A stretch of 64,000 nucleotides of DNA from Macrostomum hystrix (taxonomy: Eukaryota > Platyhelminthes > Macrostomidae). Of the stretch, positions 35,735 to 45,800 are shown piece by piece. A program made the translations under genes and the position numbers. The first letter of the stretch is position 1, and every line of letters starts with the position of its first letter. The stretch covers positions 62,001 through 126,000 of the forward strand of contig CATNEN010000011.1 of assembly GCA_950097015.1 (NCBI GenBank), written 5' to 3'. Under the pieces are notes generated by a model. It was not told the origin of the DNA. It ran no database searches and saw nothing but the letters and a program-made list of their open reading frames with translations.

Positions 35735-36080
35735 TAAGGGAATAGCTGATGGGGAATAAGGTAGTAGCTGATTGGGAATAATGTAGTAGCTGATTGGGAA
35801 TAAGGTAGTAGCTGATTGGGAATAATGTAGTAGCTGATTGGGAATAAGGGAGTAGCTGATTAGGAATAAGGTAGTAGCTGATTGGGAATAAGGTAGTAGC
35901 TGATTGGGAATAAGGTAGTAGCTGATTGGGAATAATGTAGTAGCTGTTTGGGAATAAGGGAGTATAGCTGATTGGGAATAAGGGAATAGCTGATTGGGTT
36001 TAAGGGAATAGCTGATAGGGAATTTGGGAATAAGGGAATTGCTGATGGGGAATTTGGGAATAAGGGAATTGCTGTGGATA
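35735..36080. repeat. 22-bp minisatellite in the P element
   Basis: About fifteen copies of a unit close to 'ctgattgggaataaggtagtag', decaying toward 36080. Any open frame in it is a by-product of the repeat. Confidence 0.9.
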
Positions 36081-36421
36081 TTATTTTGGCGCAGGCCTGT
36101 GTTTGGCAATCCATGTGCCTCTGGATTTAAAAATGAGGTAATAATTTTGCCAACAGTATACTCTGTGCAGTTTATGCAAATGCAGACTGTGGGTATGCAG
36201 TTGTCGATATTTACCGTTAAGTAATAAATAAACAGCATAAATAACATGCTGCTATTTACCGTAACAGCATGTGGATTCTTATGGTTTGCATTTTCCCTCA
36301 ATCTACTTTCAATTTATGAGTCATTAGCTGTGCTGTTAATGGCTTATTTAAACTTTTCAGGCAAGAAATTTTGGGCAAAATACTCTGCTCTCTCATCTCA
36401 ATGAAGATCACATCTTCATTA

Positions 36422-36966
36422 CTAGCCTAGTCGGTTGCTAACGATTTGGAGCTTAACACTAACTGACAGAGCTCTTCTCTTGCACTTCAGAGTTGCAGCA
36501 TATTTCTTTGCTCGATTTACAAGCTTTCTACTGAGTGTGCGTTTCCGCACGCGATTCACCTTTAGCTGCTGCTTCTTCCTCTTTTTCAACTCCATCAGCG
36601 TTGCTAATTTGCGCTCCTCATACGTTGGATCCAATGAATAGTGGTGCAAAGTCGGCATCTCCGGCTCCTGGTTGTATGGGTGGAGGACCGGAGGCTCCAC
36701 TTTCCATTCTAAGTTTGGAATGGCTCCTGGACGAAGGCGCTTGCGACTTTTGCCTGGCGACTTTGCACCTTGTGAGACAACTATGTAGGACGTTGGACTA
36801 AAATGCAGATCGCAAAGATAGTTCACCTGACTTTCCAGAAATCCTGGGCGCGTTTCCACATTTGCTGTCCACTGCCTTCGAAGCTCTTGTTCATTCGGGT
36901 ATGCAAAAAATGATCGCTCTGGGTCGCCTTGAATTGATGTGCAGTTTATTGCAGAACACTTTCGAT
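36422..36966 (-). CDS. P-element THAP DNA-binding domain exon
   Basis: A THAP-type C2CH zinc finger: Cys pair in 'KCSAINC' (C-x4-C, first Cys codon at 36956-36958), then 'FFAYPNEQELRRQW', then 'CDLHFSPTSY' with the C-x2-H pair, and a following 'RLRPGAIPNL' like the family's C-terminal AVPTIF-type box. A basic, probably helical tail follows ('ELKKRKKQQLKVNRV'), up to a stop at 36422. In P transposases this domain binds the subterminal sites of the element. The initiating exon was not identified; a stop lies just upstream in frame, so a splice acceptor or another start is needed. Confidence 0.77.
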
Positions 36967-37191
36967 GTTTCTACATTCTTCGCTTCAGTTAGTCAGAGCA
37001 ACGAGCAAAGCGAATGAATCCACTGGCAATCGATTCTTGACTTTGCGCTAGTTTAAGAGGGGGTTTGTGGGGTAAGGAAAGGAAGGAAAGGAAGGAATTT
37101 GGTGGTGGGGGTGGCCCAGCCAATAGGAGAGAAGTGACCGCTTCGTGGGTCACATTTTCGACAAGTCCTCAGTGTACATTGGGGACACAGC

Positions 37192-37221
37192 GGCAATCTA
37201 GTTGTCTATAAATAATATTTG
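37192..37221 (-). repeat. Right terminal inverted repeat of the P element
   Basis: 30 bp; its reverse complement starts 'caaatattatttatag'. It pairs with 31800-31829. Confidence 0.92.
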
Positions 37222-37229
37222 GTACCAAC
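37222..37229. repeat. Right 8-bp target site duplication of the P element
   Basis: 'gtaccaac', identical to 31792-31799. Confidence 0.9.
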
Positions 37230-38020
37230 CTGATCAGCTCGTTAAGGGCCTTCATGCACTCCTCCTTACTCTCCGCGGCAACCAGAAAGTCATCTAGGTA
37301 GACTGACACGTTGCTATGGCCACGCCGCACCATCATTCTCTTGACCGCCTGGGTCAGTCGGTAGAAAATCTCGACCGAGGCGCAGCTACCGAATGGCAGC
37401 CGTGTGTCAACGAGCCACGTCAGGTCTTGACTGCCTTTAAAACGCCACCCAATGCCAGTTGCCTGATAGTCGTCCGAGTGAATAGCAACACTTCTGTAGG
37501 CGTGGGAGAGATCGAGCTTAGCCATAAACCAGCCTTTTGCAATTGAAGACGCGACTTCCTTGACGGACTCGAACTTTGGGCTGAGCTTTTTCGAATAGTT
37601 GTCATTAACCGAGCAGCCTATGGGCTTGCTGCAGTCGTGAATAAGGCGAACTTTCCCATTGTCTTTAGCAATGGCGCCAAGAGGGCTCACCATAGTTGGC
37701 TTCTCGGCAACCACCAGATATCTACCATTGTCGATCTCCTCTTTAATCTGCAGCTCAACAGCACGATGATAAGCATTGGTTGACATGTAATTAGCATGAA
37801 AAGTTTCCTGAAGCACTTCGCCATCAGTAATGCGAAAACCATTAGCGATGCCATCTAAAATAAAATCGCGATCCGGATCATCCAACAGCTCCGACTTCCA
37901 CGAACAAAAACGCAGACTAGCTCCTCCACTCTGAGCAGTTGGATTGATAAAATTGATATTAAGCCGCTCACATGACGGGTTCTCGGGATTAAAATTGGGC
38001 ACCGCCGCTATTAGTTTTTT
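37230..38020 (-). pseudogene. RT N-terminal half of retroelement copy 2 (5' half of split gene)
   Basis: Fingers and palm of the same RT: 'RLIHDCSKPIG', 'AKLDLSHAYRSV', 'RLPFGSCASV' and catalytic YLDD in 'VYLDDFLVA'. The frame is in phase with the other half once the P element and one 8-bp target copy are discounted, so the RT was intact at the time of insertion. Entry from gag is by a -1 shift at A AAA AAC (38014-38020). Confidence 0.86.
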
Positions 38021-39133
38021 GTGGGGTGGTTGGCCTCCGGGTGGGCCTCAAAGCAGATGCGGTAGACGTGCCGGAATTTGCAAATTGACCGGAAGCAGCC
38101 CCTGCGGTTGAAATGCAAGCAGATTTACTCCCCGTCTGGGGTCCTGAGGCTCCTGGGGTCTATTGGCTTCTCGTTCTGAAAGCGCTGCTGCCGAGACTGC
38201 GATGCTGACTTATTTGCTGCCGGATTGGCAGGAGCTCCGGCTTTAATCAAATGCATCGCCACAAACTGAAAGGACTCCTTGCCCCAGCGCATGCCGGTCT
38301 CGGCCTGTTTGCAGCGATAGTCTTCGTCAAATCAGTTCACCTGAGCCAGGCTGAAGCCAGCCTCGAACAGCTCGCCAATCTGGATCGAATAGCGCAGATA
38401 ATTCATCAAATTGGTGGCATCAACAGATCCGTCCTTTTCAATCACTAAATCTCCATCCTTGATCATCTGCATCATCAGTCTGCAATTGCCGACCATGTAC
38501 CGCGCTGCTGAGATACTGTCAGGGCTCGGCTTTCTGCTCTTCTAAGTAATTCGCCCTCCGGCTCCATTAGCTAGGACCTCTTCCTGCTCAAAACCATCCA
38601 AGAAGTCGCGAATCAGAAAAACTTTGCGCCGGCAAGGGCACGCGGCACTCGGATTCGCCCTGTCCTGTAACAGCAGTCTTTCCAGCAGCTCATTGCGATT
38701 CTCTTGCTCTTGTTCCTGATAATCCCGCAATTCAAAGAGGCAATCAGGGTCAACAGGTCTGGTAAACTCACTGCGGCTATTCGACTGCGCGGTCGGACGC
38801 TCGCCTTCCACGCTGCCGATCTCCTTCCTCAGTTGAGCAGCTTCTTTGCGTAGCTGAAGCAGTCTGATCTTCTTCTGCGCCTTCGCGATGTCTTCGTCCA
38901 GGCCCACCGCCGACTCCCGAGCCGCCCCAGCCACGATCTCGTCATCTGCATTCGATCCTGTTGAGCCCCGCTCCAAGTTTTGCAAGACCTCTCTCTGTCC
39001 ATGACTGGTCCGGAGCCGCTAGTAGGGCGCTGACGAGTTCGGTCTTGTTACCGCGATTGCTAACATTTGCGCGTGTGCACAACGCTTGCAAGGCCGCCTT
39101 GCGAAGCTGCAGTAAGCTCTCACGGTCAGCCAT
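38011..39133 (-). pseudogene. Gag of retroelement copy 2 (frameshifted)
   Basis: Starts with ATG at 39133 and a SAP-like helix pair ('LLQLRKAALQAL', 'NKTELVSALLAA'). A frameshift near 38945-38985 leads into a charged coiled-coil stretch ('AQKKIRLLQLRKEAAQLRKE'), the same layout as gag of copy 1. The next break is a stop at 38542. A TAA near 38127 precedes the C-terminal CCCH-like finger (C-x7-C-x4-C-x3-H) at about 38055-38126. The C-terminus ends at the frameshift heptamer. Several independent breaks make it a pseudogene. Confidence 0.72.
38014..38020 (-). other. -1 frameshift heptamer AAAAAAC at gag/RT junction, copy 2
   Basis: In gag phase the minus strand reads A AAA AAC directly followed by TAA TAG. 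A one-base slip back enters the RT frame, which is open from this point. Both the X XXY YYZ register and the adjacent gag stop match canonical programmed -1 sites. Confidence 0.65.
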
Positions 39134-39143
39134 GGAACAATAA

Positions 39144-39328
39144 ATTATCAATAAGCCTCTCGGAGAGACGCGCCGGCGCACAGCGCGCCACACTAAATAG
39201 GGCTGGGCAAGGCCTACCCCAAGAGGGGGGCGGCCCCGCGACCAGGCAACGCACATGCACCCCCGCACCAATGCACAAGCCCCCAACCCCCGGTTTAACC
39301 TCCAACCAAGCTACGCTCGGTCGGACCA
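39144..39328 (-). repeat. Split direct repeat A1 (5' terminus) of element copy 2
   Basis: A direct repeat of 29608-29787 upstream of gag. The satellite resumes at once with 'tgcaaagatcg'. Confidence 0.87.
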
Positions 39329-40690
39329 TTTGCAAAGATCGATACATGCTGCTATTTAAGCATTTTGAAGGGACACTCAAGGCTGTAGCTAGTTTGCTTA
39401 ACTAGTGAAAGTGCTCTTACTCTAGCCAAGAGGAAGATATGAACGCAGCTAAAGTTTTATCTAGCTGCTCCCACAGATGTCTTGTGCAGCAATATCAGAA
39501 CCAATGATTGCTATTGCAGCTTACAGCTAGCATGCCTGACATTGAAAAGCGCTTTGATTCACGCTCACACAGGAACAACCATAGAAAACAATCTTGCTCC
39601 GTGTAGCGATCTAGAACAGCTTTGCGCGTGCCTCTCGCACAGATCGATATATGCTGCTATTTCAGAACTAAGGAACTGTCTCTGTGAACTGGGCGCTGAG
39701 GCTATAATTAAATTCCTTGAATGAAACGTGCGTTTACATACTCTCAATCAGCAGAAATGTAGAAACGCAGCTACGCTCACACAGGAACAACCATAGAAAA
39801 CAATCATGCTCCTTGTAGCGATCTAGAACAGCTTTGCGCGTGCTTCTCACACAGATCGCGCTATATTGCTTTTCTGAACTATGTTGGGGCGCTGAGGCTC
39901 GAATTTGTTTCCTTGATTGGAACTGGCGCTTACACAGTCTCCCAGTCAGCTGGTAGATATGAACGAAGCAAAAGTTTTAGCTAGCTGCTCCCACAGATGT
40001 CATTATGCTGCAATGTTAGAACTAGGCTCAGGCTTTTGCAAATCACGCCGTACTTGAAAAAGCGTAAAGAACAATTTAAGCTTCTTGCACGCGCACTAGA
40101 ACAGCTTTGTGCTGCTTGCAAATATCGATACATGCTGCTAGTTAAGCATTTTAAAAGGACACTCGAGGCTCTAGATAGTTCCCTTAGTAAAAGTGCGTTT
40201 ACTCTAGTCTAGAAAAAGATATGAACGAAGCTAAAGTTTCATCTAGCTGCTCCCACAGATGTCTTGTGCAGCAATATCAGAACCAATGATTGCTATTGCA
40301 GCTTACAGCTAGCATGCCTGACATTAAAAAGCGCTTTGATTCACGCTTACACAGGAACAACCATAGAAAACAATCATGCTTCTTGTAGCGATCTAGAACA
40401 GGTTTGCGCGTGCTTCTCGCACAGATCGATATATGCTGCTATTTCAGAACTAAGGAACTGTGTCTGTGAACTGGGCGCTGAGGCTATAATTGAATTCGTT
40501 GATTGAAACGTGCGTTTACACACTCTCAATCAGCAGGAATATAGAGACGCAGCTACCGTTCCAGCTAGCTGCCCCTACAGATATCATTACGATGCAATGT
40601 TAGAAATAAGTACCGCTTTTTGCAAATCACGCCGTACATTGAAAAGCGAAAAGAACAATTTAATTTTAGCAAAGAAACGCGCATGCTAGT
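39329..40690 (+). repeat. Satellite array, block IV (array edge)
   Basis: The last and most diverged satellite copies (for example 'acattgaaaagcgctttgattcacgc'). They fade out near 40690. Divergence at the edge against homogeneity inside is the usual pattern for satellites. Confidence 0.88.
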
Positions 40691-40856
40691 TGTTGTTCCT
40701 TTCATGTATTATTAAACAGTTACCTAGTAAAAAGAAAAAAATGTGATTTTAGTGTCTATTACTAGCAAGTTTTGCCCCCTCTTCGGGGCGCAGAAATAGT
40801 TTTAATTCGTCCAGTATATACTTTTTAGCAGCTGTAGTTTCAGCTTTTTTAAAGCT
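40691..40856. other. Unassigned sequence after the satellite
   Basis: AT-rich sequence with no recognised gene or repeat. Confidence 0.5.
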
Positions 40857-41510
40857 ACAATGATCCCCCAGTTGATGATCCCCCGCGTGCTGCAGCGCCA
40901 CCGCTGCCTGCCGGTGCGACCGACGAGGCCGACCGACCGCCGCCAAGCGCACAACGCGCCGCCGCCCTCCCCAGCCGTCGGCAACCGCCTCGCCAGTGCC
41001 GCCCGACGACTTTCGGAGCCTAGCTCGGTGCTGGGGGGAGCCCTGTGGCGGCCAGGTCTGCACGCGTCGCGACTCTAGGTGTATATGCACACAAACCCCG
41101 GGCCGCCTGACTGGGGGGTGGGTGCACCCGACCCACCGGCTCGCTAAGCCGGTGGGTTACGGACTCTCGCCACCTTACGCGCACCTCCCCACGCTCCGAA
41201 GCGCTATTTAAGATTTGTTTGACTAATAAATAAATTTACCCTTTCTCGCGCACTGCATTTCATTTGCGAGACACTAAAATCCCCCATTTGATGATGAGTC
41301 CCCATTGATGATGATCCCCAGTTGACAATGATACCCCAGTTGACAATGATCCCCAAGTTGATAATGATCACCCAGTTGACATGATCCCCCAGTTGACAAT
41401 GATCCCCCAGTTGACAATGATCCCCCCAGTTGACCATGATCCCCTATTTGATGATGACTCCCCATTGATGATGATCCGCAGTTGACAATGTTCCTCAGTT
41501 GAATTTTTAT
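40857..41510. repeat. 18-bp minisatellite 'gatcccccagttgacaat', interrupted
   Basis: About a dozen degenerate copies at 41276-41500 and one to two copies at 40857-40885. The two parts are separated by the gypsy fragment at 40886-41273, which therefore landed in, or was captured by, the minisatellite. Confidence 0.85.
40886..41273 (+). mobile_element. 3' fragment of a gypsy-like LTR element
   Basis: GC-rich island. Around 41010-41050 it reads 'ctttcggagcctag' then 'gctggggggagccctgtggcgg'. The polypurine tract/LTR junction of the intact gypsy element in this window reads 'gctggggggagccatgtggcgg'. A putative LTR therefore runs from 41044 to about 41273. It has a 10-bp-stem hairpin (41132-41156) and AATAAA-type signals near 41225. 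The 5' side retains only the pol 3' end. This is a different subfamily from the intact copy. Confidence 0.6.
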
Positions 41511-41668
41511 ATTAGCTGCTTTTGTAGTAAATTGAGAAGAACAACATTAAATGAATATTAGACACAATTATTAGCATACAAATATATATCATTGTGACGT
41601 TATACGATAACAAAACTTACGCTCGTAAATGTAGAGAATTCGATTAAAAAACAAAAGAAAAATTTTGC

Positions 41669-41880
41669 CATGATTCACACCCTGGTTTAGCCATGATTCA
41701 AACTCTGGTTTAGCCATGATTCAAACATTGGTTTAGCCATGATTCAAACTCTGGTTTAGCCATGATTCAAACTCTGGTTTAGCCATGATTCAAACTCTGG
41801 TTTAGCCATGATTCAAACTCTGGTTTAGCCATGATTCAAACTCTGGTTTAGCCATGATTCAAGCTCTGATTTAGCCATAA
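41669..41880. repeat. 23-bp minisatellite (about nine copies)
   Basis: Head-to-tail copies of 'ggtttagccatgattcaaactct' with few changes. There are no unique spacers, so it is not an array of the CRISPR kind. Confidence 0.9.
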
Positions 41881-42015
41881 AGAATGGTAAAATCGGTTCA
41901 GCAGTTTTTTCTCTAATCAAAAGTGAACACACACACATTCAATCAGCTAGGGGCAATTTGACGATGCAATTCTAATTCAGTGGCAGTGAGTAAAATTCTC
42001 AATAGGCCAAGATGG

Positions 42016-42134
42016 TTTGACCTTTGAAAATTTTCAAAGGTCAAAAAGGATAAAAGTTCGAAAACCATGATTTTTTGCCCATTTTTTTTAATTTTTAAAA
42101 TGGGCAAAAAATCATGGTTTTCGAACTTTTATCC
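42016..42134. repeat. Perfect palindrome and adjacent 38-bp hairpin
   Basis: 42016-42045 is a perfect 30-bp palindrome centred on 'gaaaattttc'. Directly next to it, 42048-42085 and 42097-42134 are perfect 38-bp inverted repeats around an 11-base loop. The pair could extrude as cruciforms or be remnants of a hairpin-ended element. Flanking phrases 'aaatcggttcag' (about 41890 and 42215) occur on both sides and may be repeat edges. Confidence 0.9.
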
Positions 42135-42259
42135 CATTTAGAATGAAGCAATTTCTTAGCAAAAAGTTGTGTACCGTTGTCGTCAAATTTCGCATCTTTT
42201 GGCGAAAGAATGGTGAAAATCGGTTCAGTCGTTTTTTCTCTAAACTACGAGTATATATA

Positions 42260-42834
42260 TATATAGTTTTGAATTTTAGTATAGGGAGGATTGAATTTTA
42301 GTATAGGGATTGTGAGAAGTCAATGCTGTGAGTCTGTGAAAACTTAGAAGTATAGACAGATAAAGGTAAGGTAGGAATGGCAAAAGATTGTACGTCGTAA
42401 TAACATGATGCTCGATGTAAAAAATATAATAACATTATCTTCACAAATTCAATTATATAACATGAGGGATTAACATAGTTAAAAATTTTGGTTTAAATAA
42501 ATCTATGAGAAATTACTTTTACATAGACAAACAAGCGCAGTTATGCATTTTCGTATATACTCGTAGGATTACACATTTAGCATGTAGGTCTTTAAAATGT
42601 AGAATGTAAAAATATGAAGCGCATTAAAAGAAAGTTTGAAAAATTTGGACAAAGAGTAACATTAGTACCAGAACTCTGATTGCGTCTCAATTAGGTCCAT
42701 GTCCCATGCGAACTAATTAAGATACATGTACCTCTTGTTGCAGTTGCATTCTAAAGTTGCATTTTTTGAACAATACTTAGGGTCTTTAGTCGGAAATTTA
42801 GCTAGCTTGACAGCCTAAATACGTGTCGAAAAGC
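42260..42834. other. Unassigned AT-rich sequence downstream of the receptor gene
   Basis: No convincing open frame. It likely holds the receptor mRNA 3' end. Nothing else seen. Confidence 0.5.
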
Positions 42835-45800
42835 TCATTCACTATTCAGTAGACTCTGGGGAATCTCGGGCAGCAACCTCGCCCACTCGATCAGATCGTT
42901 ATTCGCAATCTCAACTTCAGTGAGGAACCGCTGCACAAGCTTCCATTGCTTTATTGGACCATGCTTCTCGCCAGTCTTAGTGTTTACAAATCTGACTGAC
43001 TGCACTTTCATCTCCGCAAAGGTCAGTTCCTGGATGATGAGTTGAGTTGGATTTGACAGAATGTGAGCAGTTTTGTTAAATAGATAAGCCAGCTGTTAGT
43101 TGTTGGATAAGCCAATAGCAGAATAATAATAACAGCTTTACTGCCTCTACTGGCATATTTTTTCGTGAAGTAAGTAGTGATATAACTTAAGGAGAATTTA
43201 GCATTATTTTTCAAATCAACTAGTAGTAACTTGACTTTGAAAAGTAAGTGGTAGTAACTATAATTAATTCACTTCACATTTAAACTCTTACATTTTTTCT
43301 TTATATTTTTCTCATATAATCAATAATCTGACTAATCACGGGTTAAAAACTCTAAACTGCATACATTAGTCATACATTTTCTGGGAGACTTACCTTAAAC
43401 CGACAAAGGTTGGCAACATGGTTGCCGCAGTGACGGCACAGAAGAGCCACACCAAGCACTGTATAGTCGATGAAGCTTCTGCTTGGAAATTCGCGGCGCG
43501 CAATCAGTCGATTAGTTAACAGCTCAGCATCAAGAGCCAGCCGGTGGCAGCCCTGGGCCAGACGGAGCCGGTCACTCTTAGTGAGGTGAATTCCGCATTC
43601 CAGGCAGTCGACACTGAACTCAGAGTTACGGTTGGCTTCGGCGACAGTGGTATGACGGTCAAGCTGTTGGCGCGCTTCTGTGCGTAACAAGCACTGCTCC
43701 ACTTGGACCTTCACCACAAAAGTTTGTCGTTGTGGTCATTATACTATACCATAGAAAAAAGTAAATCGTAATTCGATGTAAAGTAAGGCATACGAGCTAA
43801 TTGTCATTACTTCCCCCTTCTCTCTGTGCTTGTTAAGGTTTGCGCGCCCTGTTATTGAACTTTCTTTTTTCCCACTATCTGTTAATAGAATTCTAGATAA
43901 TTACTGGAAGTGGTGGCTTTTTTAGACTTGATAAAAAGCGTACACAACCGGGCCGACTTGCTCAAACTGGCTTTATTTTCCCCACAAAACTTTATTATCA
44001 TGGGAACTCCGGGGGACTAGCGTTTTATGAGGGGTACAAAGGAGTTTTTTGGAGAGTAAGAGAGGTCTAGTAAAGATCGGGGTTTCGCACATTTTCGGGC
44101 CAGTAAGTACATACTAGCCAGGCCGGGCCTTGTTTGGGGCAGAAATTGAGTCTACAGACCTAACTAGCGCACATTTGGGAGCAGTGTTAAATAATTTTAC
44201 GGCTCGTAAATTAATTTTCCTTGCATTGTGGGAAATAACGAAGCGCTCAAGCTTTGGTATGACTTGACTAGCATTCTGAGACTCTACAAAGACTGCAAAT
44301 TCTCAATTCAACAATCTTTACACTAAATGGACTATATAACCCATGCACCAGCTACTTCGAGTCGAAGTGTCTTTCACGAACTTCCACTGCACGATGGAGC
44401 ATCTCAGGTTGTGCTGCCAGTCAAAGCAGACATTCCCCAGAATTTATCGTCTTTGCAATGATTCTAAAATCAACAAGCACGGCTTGCTATCAAACGCTGT
44501 TACACCAAGCTGACATGAAGCTGCCATCTATCAGACGATTGACTGCGATAGCTAGTCCTCTATCTCTGAGCCCTGGTGTCTCGGAAGAAAGGTATATTCA
44601 TTGAAGAACGCAAGATCTTTCAATCTCGAAGTGCAATTTAAATATGTTAATTTTTAATTCATCGTAGTCGAAGAATAGACAACTCCATCAGGCGCGATTG
44701 TAGGCATGCAAGAAGCTGCTCTACCATTGACTATGCTTTGCTTTATGGTTAAATCATTGCGGGAAATTTCGCGATGTTGTTAGGCTTTTCCCAGTAATCA
44801 AGCTAACTCAGGATATGCTGCGTTAACACTACCAGCGTGTTATAGAAATGCTGCATCTCACCAAGTTAGATATCGTGACGATCTTGGTAGATAATCATGC
44901 CGCTAACCGTGCATTTCTTGCTCACAAGCTGTCAGGGAAATATCCAATCTTGGATTCCTCACCCATTCGACGCCGGCAAGATAATTTTTCTCTTATTCGA
45001 TCCGACTCACACAGTAAAGAATATCTACAATAACTTTAGGAACAGTGTATTCTAGAGCTTCCTAATATAGAAAGTCAATTATTTGTTAACCAATCGACAA
45101 AAGAATCAGGGACTAACTTAATTATTGCCGATTTAAAAACATCAAAGAGTTATACGAGATGGAAAAGAACGCCGTTGAAGCTGGCTCTGAAGCTAAATGC
45201 AAGTGTGATTGAACCTAAAAGCATCCAGAAAACGTCCCCAAAGCTCGCACTGGCAGTTTTTTTGAAAACCGCAAGAGCGCTCTAGCTTTACTCTGAATTA
45301 TGTCTAACCGTGGTCTGGTACTGCGCTTTTTGTTTGGTCGACTTAAGCACGTTCTGAAAGTTAAGACGAGTACAATCGGCAAGCACAAGCGAGACAACAG
45401 TAGAGACCCCATTAGGTCCGATAACGATCCGATATAGAATATCTGAAAGATGTGGCGAGCTACTTGCGCGAGTGGAAGACCTGTAAAAGCAAAGGTTTGA
45501 GTGACGAAACCTCTCTGGCTCTTAGCCACACTCTGGATGCACTTGTTGAAACATACAGGCACCTGTTGAACAACTTCGCGTTTGAGTACGTTCTCTCAGG
45601 AGCGATGCAATCTGAACTAATTGAGGGCAGATTCGGATGGTATCGAATCGGACTGAACAACTACGTCTCATGTAAAGATGTTTTAGATTGTGAAAAGGCT
45701 GTTCGCTCTGTTTCGCTTCTAAAGTTTAGTTGTGTAGCACCTCAGGACATCCAGTCTCTTGCAACGGACAGAATTATCGATAGTCTGGGAATCAAAGAGG

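Larger units (their letters stand above)
31800..37221 (-). mobile_element. P-superfamily (THAP) DNA transposon with carried exons
   Basis: 5,422 bp with 30-bp terminal inverted repeats (31800-31829 and 37192-37221; two mismatches, ends 'CAAA'). It is flanked by exact 8-bp target duplications 'gtaccaac' (31792-31799 and 37222-37229). P elements make 8-bp duplications. An 11-bp subterminal inverted repeat, 'ctattggctgg', lies 77 bp from the left end and 95 bp from the right. The minus strand encodes a THAP domain and P-type transposase exons. The plus strand holds splicing-factor-like exons, and the middle holds several tandem repeats. It sits inside the RT gene of retroelement copy 2. Confidence 0.9.
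29431..39328 (-). mobile_element. Ngaro/PAT-type tyrosine-recombinase retroelement, copy 2 (split by a P element)
   Basis: A second family with the same A1-ORFs-B1-A2-B2 plan on the minus strand. A repeats are at 39144-39328 and 29608-29787, B repeats at 29788-29847 and 29432-29491. Removing the nested 5.4 kb P element leaves about 4.5 kb, close to copy 1. The flanking satellite reads 'gtgctg' on the left and 'tgcaaagatcg' on the right, which are adjacent in neighbouring repeats. This gives a clean filled/empty site comparison with no more than a 2-base ambiguity and no true target duplication. Gag is broken; the recombinase is open. Confidence 0.86.

Noticed and set aside
41669-41880. Regularly spaced repeats that resemble a CRISPR array
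   Set aside because: Units are contiguous with no unique spacers and the genome is eukaryotic; it is a minisatellite.
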